NCBI GenBank assembly: GCA_009103225.1
Contig: RHPI01001559.1
Coordinates: 227,996 to 291,995 of the forward strand
Length of the DNA: 64,000 bases
Direction: 5' to 3'
DNA from: Chlorokybus atmophyticus
Lineage: Eukaryota; Streptophyta; Chlorokybophyceae; Chlorokybales; Chlorokybaceae
The position numbers and the translations under genes are program-made. The notes beneath the pieces were generated by a model. It worked only from the letters and a program-made list of their open reading frames with translations, was not told the DNA's origin and ran no database searches. Positions 21,102 through 33,389 of this stretch are shown here, piece after piece; the first letter of the stretch is position 1; every line of letters starts with the position of its first letter.

Positions 21102-22803
21102 ATGCAAGCTCTCGCAAGCTATCAAGAGCATGCTTATGTTTCTCAGTGCTGCTGTTGTCACAGCAGTCGTCGTCGGCGGCGGCGGTGGCAGCCATGGACC
21201 CCCCTGGGCGGCGAGCTGCTGTTTGCGGAGGTCTTCTTTCGGTTGGGTGGGCGCGACCTGGCCCGTTGCGCCTGCGTCTGCCGCGCCTGGCGGAGGGCGG
21301 CGCAGCAGGAGACACTCTGGAAGACACTCTGCTTGGAGCAATTCCCTGTGGCTGAGGAGGTGCGTGTTGACAACTCAGTGACTTCCTGGAAAAAGCGTTC
21401 AGTAATACTACAGCAATCAGTCTTGATTGATTGACTGATTGCTTTGTCGTGGGCGGTTGGCTTGTCGTGCTTCTGCTTCAGGGTCACAGTCCAACATGTG
21501 AGGTATAATTGCATGACTGGCTCACACGCTGCTGAGATTAGGTGCCATAAGCCACATTTTACTTAGCTCAAGCTTATATAGCACGTAGTCAGGTGAGCTG
21601 TTCTGCACCATGACATCACACGTGCAGGTGTCACAACGGTTGTGTGCATGCTTGTTGACGTGCATGTACACTTACACAACTGGGCTTGTATGCATGTTTG
21701 CGTGCGTGTGCCACATCAACCTATTCCACGCCAGTGCTCCCCCAACCTTATCAAGACCTCATCCATGACTTGATCAGGCTTACTCAGTAACCAGGCTGGC
21801 TATGTTACTCTTAAGGCTTACTCAGTGACCAGACTGGCTATGTTGTTGTATGCATACGCGTGTCCACGCATGCATAAGCACCTGCATGTGAGCATGCCTG
21901 CGTGCGAGCGTGTGCCCACTTAGAGCGTGTGTGCGCGCGCAAACGGCTAACACCCTACAAAACAACTTGTTTGCAGTATTGTGCCTTCAGCATTCAAGTG
22001 TCAACTGTCAACTCCAGCTTAATTCACACTCAACCTGCACTATGCACAATATGTCAAGGAACTCGAGCAGCGTGTCTGTAAACGTCTTGTTGTAACTCTT
22101 CTTGGACTATACTTAACCACCTCAGAGTGTGCCCCTCTGAGATGACGAGGAGATCAGCACTGGTTACCAGCGGCTGTATGCGCAATTTCAGACCGTGCGC
22201 CTGGCGCCCATAGGCAACTGTGAACCTGAGTTAGAGGACTACCTGTTCACCATCACTTTGGTGGTGGATGAAGTTGTTTACTGGGATGCTGCAGAACAGG
22301 TAAGCTACGAGGAGAAGCAACCACCATTCAAGTTGAGCGCATGATTTGTCAAACTGAACATGATGTTGTGCCTGTCTTCTGTTATGCAGCTACACTTACT
22401 GGACGTGTCCTTCGAAGACTCCTGCCTCTCGTTGAAAGGCCCGTATGACCCGTATGAGCTCGTCGACCACGTCGACGTTGTGGTTCAAGTTGTGCGGCGT
22501 GAAGATGGCAAGATGGCATGCTTGTGTGATACCAATGCAACTTGTGACCGACACAAACTTGATAACTGGGATGTGATTGAGATGGACGACGGTGACGTGA
22601 CGGTCACAGCTGTGGGACCCGACGTGGGATTTGGATCAACGGCCGCCTACTGCTTAGTGGATTTCTATCTGTCACCTGGCGCAAAAGCGTTGGAAAAACA
22701 GCTTGATCGGGTGATTGTTCACTTCTCGGACAACGACTCTGATGAGTTCTCCCCACAGCAAGTCATCAACTTGTTGGCCAGTAACCTCATCACCTGGTGT
22801 TGA
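21102..22803 (+). pseudogene. F-box family copy D, probably disrupted
   Basis: The usual ATG (21194) is out of frame with the F-box because of one extra C in accccccctg-like sequence. The F-box frame (GGRDLARCACVCRAWRRAAQQETLW) is open upstream to an alternative ATG at 21102, adding about 45 residues. Exon 1 ends at 21359 (GAG|GTGCGT). Exon 2, about 22140-22299, reads GYQRLYAQ...EDYLFTITLVVDEVVYW, but its acceptor has lost about four bases (ctctgag|at instead of ctctcag|GTG), so the phase no longer fits. Exon 3 (22390-22803) is intact: LHLLDVSFEDSCL ... ITWC, TGA. Either a 5'-damaged pseudogene or a gene with altered 5' exons. Confidence 0.75.
21778..21844. repeat. Two-unit tandem repeat, 37-bp period
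   Basis: ggcttactcagtaaccag at 21778 recurs at 21815 with a few changes, both followed by ctggctatgtt. It lies in intron 1 of copy D. Confidence 0.75.
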
Positions 22804-23486
22804 CTATCGCCCCAAGCTTATATGATCGTTACACAGCAACCTGTAGCCACGCAACACTGAGTGAAGGCAAGTCACTTGCAACGTGACATTGTTTCACAAG
22901 ATGAGGTTGTACACTGCGATTGGATTATGCACCAGCACCAGATGCGATTGATGCTGGTGTTGGAACATGCATGGTGCGCGGACACAGGCTGCATGCCAAG
23001 AAGCATAGGCGTTCACTTGCTGTTTACCGGAGATGACTTGCTGCAGCACTTGTGTACGCCGTGGCTGTGCTGCGCTGGCAGAAGGTCGACATCACTGTGT
23101 GTCATGTAAGAATTGACTGACATGCTGTACAGAATATGCACGTGATGTATGCAACATGCACGACACATGCATGGACACTTAACCACACTCACCTCTATCA
23201 CGACCATAGGCACAGATGTGTGCCTTGTGTCTCACTTGGCAGTTACTTGTATTGTCAACCCTCGTAACTTACTGAGAACATCTCCCAAAGATTCTCACTA
23301 GGTAATACTGCGTCTGCACATTGCAGAACTCCTTGTACACGCTTGCCAGACCAACTATGTCGACCGACCGTGCAAGCTGAGTACAACAGCCATCACATGC
23401 GCTTATTCGTGCATACGCATCATGTATACAATGATGTGTATACGCGAGGTGCTGGCAGGTACTCCTTTTGCATGCCTTGCCTTTGC

Positions 23487-23535
23487 CTTCAGGGCAAACC
23501 TGTTGCCCAGGCTTGACAACAGGTTTGCCCTGAAG
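23487..23535. repeat. Perfect foldback, 18-bp arms
   Basis: cttcagggcaaacctgtt (23487-23504) and its exact complement (23518-23535), 13-base loop. Confidence 0.88.
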
Positions 23536-24383
23536 ATGCACTCAGCCATGCAACTTGTGCAATGGCACGGAGCTGGTGCATCGCCTTTGCTGGCCATGGC
23601 AACTTTATTGCTGCGCCTGAAGCATAAACAAGTTATGTGACTGTAGACTGCTCACACGATAATTGGATGACGGAAACTTGTTTACATTTCCGGTGGCTGG
23701 GACTCACAGGCTGTGAGTAAGTGCTGAACAGCAGGGGGATTCTAATGCATCACATGTACGCGCAGGCGAAGAGTACTCTGATACATACACATGTACACAA
23801 GGTCCACTTGTCCCTCACCGCATAGTCACAATATGCAACAGTGCAGCACCAACGGTGACAATTTGTGACACTGTTGCACACGTCTGCACTGCATGACTGC
23901 GTGTGCAGTGCACACGCAGTCGGTGGTTACCACTGGTGGATGTCGTGTTGCTGCTTGGAACGGAGAGAAAGGTTGAAACGCTTTGCTTGCATGGCACAAC
24001 AGCAACGCTTGCTTGTTGTCATAAGGCTACTACTAGCTAGTAGTCTGGCTAGTAGCTGCCACTTTCGCATGCAGAGAAGGCAGTACATAGGGATCGGTTA
24101 AAGAGTTTCTATGACTTGCAAGAACAATAGACCACGATGTTTGCTGCTCCAAGCCATCGTTCAAGACATAATGGCGGCATTCGTCAGATCCAGCTACCAA
24201 GGGATGCTTGCGTAAGCTTGTGCAAGCATTCAGCTCAACTGGATTCAGCACATGAGCAACCCAACGCTGTGGCGCACAACTTGTGCGGACTGTTGGGAAT
24301 AAGGTTGCAGTGAGTCAACGCTTGCAATGTGCGCCTCCGCTACTAACGTGTGCCTGGTCGCACGGAACACAACAGCACACTCA

Positions 24384-24438
24384 GGAGTGGTATGCGCTTA
24401 TAGTCAAAGCAGTTTTGACTATAAGTGCATACCACTCC
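24384..24438. repeat. Foldback, 25-bp arms and 5-base loop
   Basis: Arms 24384-24408 and 24414-24438 beginning ggagtggtatgc pair with one mismatch around a tiny loop. Such a tight palindrome resembles a MITE remnant or a recent inverted duplication. Confidence 0.88.
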
Positions 24439-24836
24439 GCAAGCTTTCATGTTGCGCTGCTGTTTTGTGGTAGTGCCATCTTACTGAGCTTACTGGGATA
24501 CGCACGCAGGCACTCGTTGAAAGAGGCAGTGCAGCAGCGACGAATTTGCTGCCCAGCTGCAGTGCTGCATTAGGCTAGTAGCTTGACCTGAACAGTGCGT
24601 ACGCGCCTTACATGGACCTCAGCTCTCAAAGAATCTTCCAGCAGCCACCACTGTTGTTGAAGCACATACATGCACTGCATGCCGCCGCCGCCGGCGTGCC
24701 GCTGAACCAAGCTATGCGCTATCACTCTTACCAGCTAAGCTTAGCACTTGCTGTGTCTGCATGCTGAGTCAATGCATGCTTCCTCTGCTTGCTGATGTGG
24801 CTGCCAGGCGGCGGCGGTGGTGGCGGTGGCGCCGCC

Positions 24837-26402
24837 ATGGACCTCATGGCTAGCAAGCTGCTTGAGGAGGTGTTCTCTCTTCTGGGTGGGCGCGAGCTGG
24901 CGCGGTGCGCCAACGTCTGTCGCGCCTGGCGGCGGGCGTCGCAGAAAGAGAAGCTCTGGGAAAGACTCTGCCTGCGCTACCCTGTAGCCGAGGAGGTGTG
25001 TGATCACTGGCTTGTTGGAAGAAGCGTTTAATCAACAAAGCAATGTGATGAGTTTTAATCAGGCCAGGTGATTTGTCCTAGATGTCCGCTTGTCGTGTTT
25101 GTGCTTAAAAGTTGCAGTGTCCACAATGCGAGGTAGTGTTGCATGACATATGCCACTTGGCTTTAGCAGCTTGAGCCGTAAGCCACTTAACTAAGGCAAG
25201 TAGCATGTAGGTCATGTGAAGCTGTTCTGCGCCATGACGTCCATGACACATGTGCAGATGTTGATTGTATGCACGCTTATGACCGCATGTGCACACAGCT
25301 GCGCTGTGTGCCAGATCAACGGTCCCCACGCCAGTGCTCAGCGCACAAACGCAACAATCAATGGTTGTTATTTTAGGATCCAAGAGGCTTCAAAGTTTGC
25401 TATTTGTGTATGTGCATACGCGTGTGCACGTCCATGCATGCGTACATGCGTGTGAGGATGTGTGCTAAGCATAGAGTGTGTGCACGCGCATGTGACCGCA
25501 CAAATGGCTACCTCAACAACAGCACTATAATTGCAGTACTATGCCTTTAGTGTCCAACTTATAACTCTAACTCAACCAAACATATTGATCTGTGCACAGT
25601 CTAGTAGACTTTCCACAGAATGCCGAGCAACTGCCAGTGAGGAGCAGCGTATTTCCGGACGTCTTGTTGGCAACCTTGCTTGTCAACTAAACCAAATCAA
25701 AGTGTGCCTCTCTTAGGTGTATGACAAGATAGGTACTGGGTACCAGAGGTTGTATGCACAGTTTCATCACGCACGCTACCCGCTCATAGGCAACCGTAAA
25801 CCTGAGTTAAAAGACTACCTGTTTACCATTACTGTGGTGGTGGATCAAGTTGTTTGCTGGGATGCCGCGGAACAGGACATTGTGGTGGTGGATCAAGTTG
25901 ATTACTGCAACGCCGCAGAACAGGTAAGCCAGGAGAAGCACATTCTCATGTTGGTCGCAGAAGTTGAACTAAAGAGATGGTCTGTCTGTTTTGCAGCTGC
26001 AGTCACTGGCCATGTCTTTTGGTGATGACTACGAAGAGTGCCGCCTGCTGTTGAAAGAGCCAAGAGACCTTGCTGACAACGTCGCTGTTGTGGTGCAAGC
26101 TGTACGGCGCAAAGACGGCATGTCTGTTTCATCATGATCCTGATACAGATGTTGATCGTTGCAAAGTTGATGATTGGCATGACGAAGAGGTGGGCGACGG
26201 CGTAGTGATTGTCACTGCTAGCGGGCGCGGGTTGGAGTGGGGATCACAAGTTGTCCAATGCTCGGTGGAATCTCTTGTGCTGACTGGCGAAAGCGAGTTG
26301 GAAAACGAGCTCGTTTGCATTCATGATTGCTTTTCAGACGGAGACGACTTCTTCCCACAGCAAGTCAACACTTTGTTGGCCAGCAATCTCATTACCTGGT
26401 AA
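24837..26402 (+). pseudogene. F-box family copy E, disrupted in exon 3
   Basis: Exon 1 (24837-24995, 53 codons) is intact: ATG, LLGGRELARCANVCRAW, donor GTGTGT. Exon 2 (25717-25923) is 69 codons instead of about 53 because a 48-base segment encoding ITVVVDQVVCWDAAEQ is tandemly duplicated and has diverged (second unit ..VVVDQVDYCNAAEQ). Exon 3 (25997-26402) starts LQSLAMSFGDDYEECRLLL. It loses one unit of the 8-base repeat at RRKDGKMA near 26119, which shifts the frame; homology resumes in another frame to ITW and TAA. Only the C-terminal half is destroyed, so a truncated F-box plus exon 2 protein could still be made. Confidence 0.87.
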
Positions 26403-28546
26403 TCACTATCTGTGCGTAGTATGGTCGTGACACAGCAACCTAGCTTAACATGAAGTAAGGCGAGTCACCATTATACGTTGCAATTGGGTTATGCATACCA
26501 ACACCGGCATAAATACTATAATCAATGCTGGTGTTGGCACATGCATGGCTGCAGGCAAAGGCTGCATGCCATGAAGCATAGGCTTTCATTTCCTATTGGA
26601 TAACTTGCAGCAATCGAGTACGCCGTGGCTGTGCTGCACTGGCAGAGTCTCGACGTTGCCATGTGTGACGTGAGAAGTGACTGACATGCTGTGCACAGTT
26701 GTATGCCTTGTGTCTCATTTGGCAATACTACCACACTCTTGCTTGTAAGGTCAACCTTGTGACATATTGAGTACACCTCCCAAATGTGCTCGATGCACCA
26801 GGTAATACTGCGTCTGACCCATGCAGAACGCTTTGTACACGCTTGCCAGGTCAACTATGTTGACCGACCATGCGAGCTGAGCACAACAACCACCGCGTGC
26901 ACATGTCTGTGCGCATGCATCATGTATACATGATGTGCATACGCATGGCGTGGGCAGGTAATCCTTTGCCTGCCTGGCCTTTTGCCTTGTCGCCTCCTTG
27001 CCCTTTTCCTCCCCCCCCCCTGCTCCCTCTGATCTATGGCTTCTTACTCTTGGTCTTTGTGTATGGCGCTCAACCCAGCGTTGCGTGCGCGCATGCATGT
27101 GCACGCGTGTGGGCCTGGGCACTGGGAAGCGAGTGTGTGCACGCGCAAGCACTTGTGAATACATGCATGCGTGCGTCTGTGTGTCTCTGGCTTGCATTGC
27201 ACAGAAGCATGGCCGCGGTAGGCGGCGCCATCATGGCTATGATAGGCACTGATGCCGTCTCAGTGGGGTTCCAGGCATGGACATGTGTCGAGGCGCAATT
27301 GCACAAGCTGCATGCATGGCTGACTTCATCTACCAGATGAATGGCCAGCACTCACGGTGCCTTTGGTTGGCTTGCTGGGCCCCATACCATAAGCTATGGT
27401 ATCACCCCGTTAAGGATAGACTGAAGCACCCTTGCAAGACAGGTGAAAGTAGGAGTTAGCTCTATCTCACAGCAAACCTACAATCAATACGTCCTGTTGT
27501 TCGCGTCTGCATGCACCAACCGCTTGGCGCTCCAAAGGTTGGAACATGTTGCTTTTTAATGTGATAGTAGCACATGCAGCTTGTTTCACTGAGAACATGG
27601 CACAGCACCCACTCACGTGAAAGTTGCCTTGTATAGCAGACTTACGCATACAAATGCAGTGACTTGAAGTGCATTCCTTGCTCTGCCATCAAGACGTACG
27701 CGTTATGGCAGCAGCAATCAGCTCCAGCCTCCAACCGGATGCTTGTGGGTAAGCATGTGCTCCTCTCTCGTATAGCAGCTCTTGGGCAGTCTGTCAACAA
27801 GATGTCATCTCTAAGACGGTCACACAGGGCATGACCAACCACGTTGCATCGTTATTGTTCGACAAAGAACGCAGCTAATTCAACGCAGGGGGCTATTGCG
27901 TGCCTCAGCGTAGCCACAAGGCCAAGACTACCTGCATACACGCAATGCAATCTCGTTCGGGCAATTTGTTCCCTTTTATCTTGGAAGCAACCAATGGACT
28001 GCAACGGATCATCCGAACGACACGAGTCATGTCGTTGAGTGTGCCTCAGTGAGTGCCGTAGTACATGTGCTTTTGCCAGCTGCTTACCACAACCACTAAT
28101 TATCTAAGTAGCAGCCTGCATGCCCTGCCACTTCGACATACGCATGTATATGATTGTTTTCCGCATTGTTTACACACGTATGCACACAGGTACAGTGCAG
28201 AGGCACCGCAGCTGATTGAAGAACTAGGCTTGCTGCAATGCTCATCTATTGCAAGACTCGTCCCACAACGCCACTCACACTTCGCACAAAACCATCGCGC
28301 TTGCGCCCTCCTCCAGCAACTCTCCAACTCTTGACGCAGTCCAAACAGCAGTGCTGTGATCACATCAGCCTCTGCTAGTTGCTGTGTCACATAAGTACAT
28401 GCATACGACCTCACGCAAGCTGTCAGTAGCCAGGCAGCATTTTGCCGCCAAACTTACATAGCGCTGCCATGAACTGTGGAATACTTTATGGGCATTGCAC
28501 AATTGGATGCTTATGCAGTGTTATCATTGTCACAGGCGGCGGCGGC
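26403..28546. other. Interval between copies E and F, no gene
   Basis: Begins with the E copy of the duplicated 3' flank (to about 27000). A palindrome catcatgtatacatgatg lies near 26918. ORFs here are short and lack domains. Confidence 0.45.
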
Positions 28547-29993
28547 ATGGATCTCCTGGCCAGGGAGCTGCCGGTCGGGGAGGTGTACTTCCGGCTGGGC
28601 GGGCGCGAGCTTGCTCGTTGCGCTTGCGTCTGCCGCGCCTGGCGGCATGCTGCTCAGCAGGAGAAGCTCTGGGAAAGACTCTGCCAGGAGCAATATCCTG
28701 TAAAGGAGGTGTGTCAGCAGAGTGTTGGAGACTGCGTGTCATTACCAACTTGCCAGTGCACTGCGTTGGCACAAGCGTCAGTCATCAGAGTTTGACAATT
28801 CAACAATTTTGGCCTGGTCAGTCGGCTTGACGTTCTTCTGCTTCACCGTCGGAGTATCTACAGTGTGGGTTGGCAAAGCAGCATGACCCACATGCTGCTT
28901 TGCTTGCTGAATGAAGCATGCAGGTCATGTTAGCGGTCTTAGCCAAAGCATCTTGTGCAAACTCATGCGGACAGTTTTGGCTTAGCATGCTTGTTAACGT
29001 TCACACAACTGTGGTGGTATGCATGCGTGCCTGCGCGTGCGCCAAGTTAACCTTTCCCACACAACCGCAACCTAACAGCCAACACTCATTCCAGGGTTGA
29101 TGAAGGTTACCTCTACTCTACGTGTGCGCGCTTGTGCGCATGCATGCGTGCTGGTGCCTGCATGCATGCGCATGTGTGCATGAGTACAAGCGAGAATGTG
29201 TGTGCGCGACTGTTGTCTAGCAACTCAACATGTTGCAAATGTCGACTTCTGTTTATACCTGAACTTGACCAGCAGAGTGTGCCTCTCAGGTGCATGAGAC
29301 GATAGGCACTGCATACCAGCGGTTGTATGCACAAGGTGAAAAAGCACGCCTGGCACCCATGGGCTTCCACGAGCCTGCGTCAGAGGACGATGCATATATG
29401 TACACCATCACTGTGGTGTTGGGCACAGCCTACGGGACCACCGCAGACGAGGTAAGGCAAGAGAAGACAATCAATCTCTCTGGTTGCAATTCGTGTCAAA
29501 CTGAACACGTGTTGTGTCTTCTGTTTAACAGCTACATAACCTGGACTGGGTGTGTTTTGAAGAGTGCCGCCTGCCGCTGAAGAAGCCAAGCGACCTCGCT
29601 GATCATGTTCGTGTGCTGGTTCAAGTTGTGCGGCGAAGAGATGGCAAGATGGCATGCTTGTTGGGTACCAATGCCAATGATGGTTGGCGCAAGACTGTAT
29701 ATGGTGTTGAAACCGTGAGACAGGACGAGGGCAAACTGCTGGTCACTGCCACAGGGCCTCGTGTGGAGTTTGGGGTGACATTGATTTCCTGTGTGGCGGA
29801 CTTTATTCTGTTGTCTGCTGAAGGCGACTCGGACAACCAGCTCAAACGGGTTTGCGTTCGTGTTTCGGTTATTAACGAATGGTATGATTTTGACTCAGAA
29901 CAACTCAGCCTGTTATTGTCCAGCAAACCCAACACCTGGAATCGGCTACCAAAAACGAGTAGTTTGGTCGTATTACATGCTTGCATAGTGTAG
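28547..29993 (+). CDS. F-box family copy F, intact
   Basis: Predicted substrate receptor of an SCF ubiquitin ligase: the F-box binds SKP1 and the rest would select a target. Exon 1 28547-28708 (ATG; LGGRELARCACVCRAW, residues 18-33; donor GTGTGT), exon 2 29290-29451 (AYQRLYAQ; DAYMYTITVVLG; donor GTAAGG), exon 3 29532-29993. Both junctions are phase 0, giving 261 residues with no stop or frameshift. Exon 3 opens LHNLDWVCFEECRLPL, carries LVQVVRRRDGKMACLL and VTATGPRVEFG, and reads past the family's usual stop after the final Trp for 17 codons. The exon 2-3 region belongs to no family I recognise. The 80-base second intron is typical of the cluster. One of two intact copies; convergent with copy G. 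Confidence 0.85.
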
Positions 29994-30683
29994 CGACCTA
30001 GCAAGCTGTAGCTTGTTACCTTTCGCAACGTCAACAAGGTGAGTCACGATGTAACCTTTTCTTTGTAAGACGGATGATGAGATTTGCACGTGTGATTGGG
30101 TTATGCATGTGAACCATTGGATGTATTCCATAGAGCCCACGCTTTGCTACTGATCATGACCGATGTTGGCAAGATTGCAGCCGTGAACACTGTGGCTGCA
30201 AGGCGATCAGGAAGAGTTGACGTTGCATTGTGTCGCGTACAATGTGCTTCATGACCACGACACAACTGTGGCAGGTGGTATGGCCATGGATGGCAACGCT
30301 AGTCACTGCCACCACTGCAAACCAAATTGAAGAGGACAACTCGCTTGGCTTTGTCAAACATATGTTGCCGACTGTGAAGTACACAAGCTCTGACACACTA
30401 TGTGCAGCACACTGGAGGCGGTTGCTTGCTTACCTACCTCAGCACCAGAGTTACTTTGGGTGAGCTGGCAGCCGTCCAACATGTTCTTGTACTCAGCAGC
30501 AAACCAACCTACGTCTCGCTGCACAAATGCCCCAAATGCGTAAGGCAGTTAGTAGTGAAGTTGCTCGGCTCGAGCCGCTCAAGCAATGTTACTAACATTG
30601 ATGTGTGGCACATAAGACAGCTAAACTGCTCAATGCTTTGCTATGCAAGTGGACTGTCGTGATGCTATCAACACAATACCTGC
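29994..30683. other. Convergent 3' interval between copies F and G
   Basis: Counterpart of 18375-19164 in inverted orientation. No gene; shares the WQVVWP.. and LVLSSKPTYVSLH strings noted there. Confidence 0.5.
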
Positions 30684-32202
30684 TCAGTACCATACAATGT
30701 CCTCGCTAGTCGAGAAGAGCCGATCGAGCTCCTGCGGAGGCAATTCATCGTAGCTTCTGTCACCTGCAACGGCCACATCCACTCGATACAACTCGCGCTG
30801 GCACTCGTTGTTACCCGACAATAGATAGAAAGCAGCAAAGCAGTACGCCGAGCTTCTTCCAAATGGTACATGCGGCTCATTGACAATAGCTATGATGATG
30901 TCCTGGTTGAGCCGTATGCCGTGGCCCAACCACACACACTCGCGGCCAACAGCGTCACGCATGCGCGTGTCCAATAGACACGCCATCGTGCCGTCCTGCT
31001 TGCGTAAGACTTGAACCAACACTTCTGCGTGGTCGCCGAGCTTGCGTGGGGTCTCCAGCCATATGTTGCAACCCTTTAACTCTATGTTCAGCATGCCAAG
31101 CTGCCAAGCACAAAATAACACCTGTTTAAGTCGTAGCATGTGTCCAACTCATAGAGTTTTCAACGATTAGAGTCTTCAACAATGCTCACATGTTCGGTTG
31201 TGGCCCAATACACAGCTTCACCCAACCAAAAATGAAATATACACAAGTATTAGGGTCGATCCATCTCTTGGCCGTTTGGTGCAGGTGGCAGCCGCGTGTG
31301 CTCGAGTTGCGTGAACAAACGCCGGTATAATGTACCCATCCTGTCATGCACCTGGAGTACCAATACAAGTTGCATTTACACGTCATGTTCAACTCTACAA
31401 TATCAGGCAACTCTACAACTCTACAACTCTACAACTCTACAATATTAGGCAAATGCTTATCAACGTTCTACTGCGCCGGGAAGCGTGTGGGTATGCTCTA
31501 TGTGTACTGCTTGCTGCAGATGCGGCCTACGCACATCTGACTCACCAAGTTCTGAGTGTTGGTGGGCTGTCGACAAGCATATGTTGGCATGTCAGCCTAT
31601 ACAACCTGTCGCAGTGATGTAACCAGGGTTGGCCCTGTTTGGAGAACTGTGAACCGCACTCAGGCAACCAACGACATAGACAAGGCATATACACCTGGCC
31701 CAGTAGTATGTTGTCTGCGAGTGTGCATGCATGGCTTCTTCCACCTGTTGTCACAACACAGAAAGCAGGAGCACAATCAGCCTGCCAACGCTTGGCTAGA
31801 TTGGACGACCAAAGCGATTGGAGCAAGTCTTGTCACAGGTACACCGATGCAGATGACAACGGGACCATTTACTAGCACACACGCTGCGCCCAGCAGGTCT
31901 TTATGTTGTACAGCCTGTCTACTCTTAAGAGGTTAAGAGTAGTGTTGTAACGCTTGTAAGTCATGCACGTGGTTTACCCGAGAGTGCGCTACCGTGATGC
32001 ATGACGAGAGGCGACATTACGTAAGTTACAATCGCCCTACCTGGGCAGCTGCAGGGTAGCGGTCAAAGCATCGACTTCTTCAGAGCCCATCTGCCTGCGC
32101 AGCTCGCCGCCAGGCGCGGCAGACGCATGCGCAGCTTGCAAGATCTCGCCCGCTGAGCCCTGCAAACACCTCCTCCAACAACTCGCTGGCTACGAGATCC
32201 AT
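30684..32202 (-). pseudogene. F-box family copy G, disrupted
   Basis: Exon 1 (32202-32041, 54 codons) starts ATG GAT CTC GTA and has GLSGRDLASCACVCRAW, then a TGA where the family has TGG (AQADGL-stop). Exon 2 (31351-31190) reads GTLYRRLFTQ and is cut by TAA after QEMDRP, where copy B continues ELYLY. Exon 3 (31100-30684) is fully open: LGMLNIELKGCNIWLETP, VLRKQDGTMACLLDT, ending DIVWY with TGA. Two nonsense lesions upstream of an intact exon 3. Closest to copy B, of which it is the inverted-duplicate partner, but the two carry different lesions, so both were inactivated after duplication. Confidence 0.87.
31395..31443. repeat. Short (CTACAACT)n minisatellite
   Basis: ctctacaact repeated about four times in a row upstream of exon 2 of copy G. 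Confidence 0.8.
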
Positions 32203-33389
32203 GGCAACAGCAGCGTCGATGCCGCTGCCGGTGTACTAATAAAAACAGCCCGCCGAAGCTGAGTGCCAAGTATTATTGCTCAGTAACTTCCCAGTAACAC
32301 TCAGCAACAATGGCATTTGCACTTGTTATGTTACCAACATTGTGGCCATTGCACATGTGGTTAGGTGCGCCTTGTTGCTTGCTGCTTACCTATCGCATGT
32401 GGACAGTCTTGCTGTCACAGTTACATTGACGGTCACTGTAACGCTGCCACGCCCGCTCCTTAGCAGACGATTATCAGCACCTGCAACGCACAGCAAGGCA
32501 CATCCACTACTTCAAGCTAAAGTGGCTTTTAAGGAGACACGACATAGGTAGTCAGCCGTCAAAACTTGCATGTCCGCTGCCGCAGGCTGTGACTCGCATG
32601 CTGAGTGAGTGCTTTACAACAGGGGAGTTCAGCGCAGACTATATACGTGCAGGCAACCATCTTTGCGGCAACACTGTACCCTAGCAACACTCTACCCTTT
32701 CTGTGTTCCTTATATGCTTATGCAAGCTTGCGCAAGCACTGAGCTGAGCTGTGGATTGATGTTGCTGAATGAGGACTGCAAGATGGCATTGTGGTTTTCT
32801 GTTGTGCAAAAAGCCAAGAGGGTACTTTGCCAAAGTAGCATTGCCGCTGCTGACTATTGTGCGCTGATCATACGGACAAAATGCATCTTACTTGGGGAGT
32901 GCGTAAAGCGGTTTATGAGCATCCATTGCTGCGTCAGATAGTGGCTGCAGTCACGGTGCTGATTGTGCTTATGCAGCTGGCAAAGCAGCTGCATGCACTA
33001 TGCACTGTGCTCGCTTGGACCGAGACGCAGGCACGCACAGCCAGCGGCAGTGCTGTCAAAAAGCTGGCTGCCATGCTGCAGTGCCACACCATGCTGGCCT
33101 TCCGGTAGTAGCTGTACCTAGATTGTGCTTGCGCGCCTTGCATGCCATCCAGTGGACCTCAGCTCCTGGAGCATTCCCAGCAGCGACACCGCCCTTGATG
33201 CACATGCACTGCATGTCGCCGCCGCTGGCGTGCGGCTAAACCAAGCGCTGTACGGCAGGCGCAGGCTGAAGCTGGCCAATTGGTGATTACTCTTACCAGC
33301 TGAGCTTAAAGCTTATGACGTGTCTGCATGCATGCATGTGCATGCTTCTGCTGCTGCTGTGGCTGCCAGGCCGCGGCGGCGACGGTGGC
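32203..33389. promoter_or_regulatory. Divergent intergenic region of copies G and H
   Basis: Inverted counterpart of the A-B intergenic region: the G side matches the B upstream sequence, the H side matches the A upstream sequence. It includes a (tgcatg)n stretch before the H start. Confidence 0.45.

Larger units (their letters stand above)
22804..24836. other. Interval between copies D and E, no gene
   Basis: Holds the duplicated 3' flank of D, two clean foldbacks (23487-23535 and 24384-24438) and, from about 24560, the conserved upstream module of copy E. No credible ORF. Confidence 0.5.
20950..27000. repeat. Direct tandem segmental duplication (copy D unit and copy E unit)
   Basis: The 3' flank of D (about 22860-23560) and that of E (about 26455-27000) align collinearly, including gctggtgttgg.acatgcatgg, ggtaatactgcgtctg, cacgcttgccag..caactatg.cgaccga and catcatgtataca. 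Each unit is about 3.6-3.7 kb with a gene at its left. Exact borders were not determined. Confidence 0.7.
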
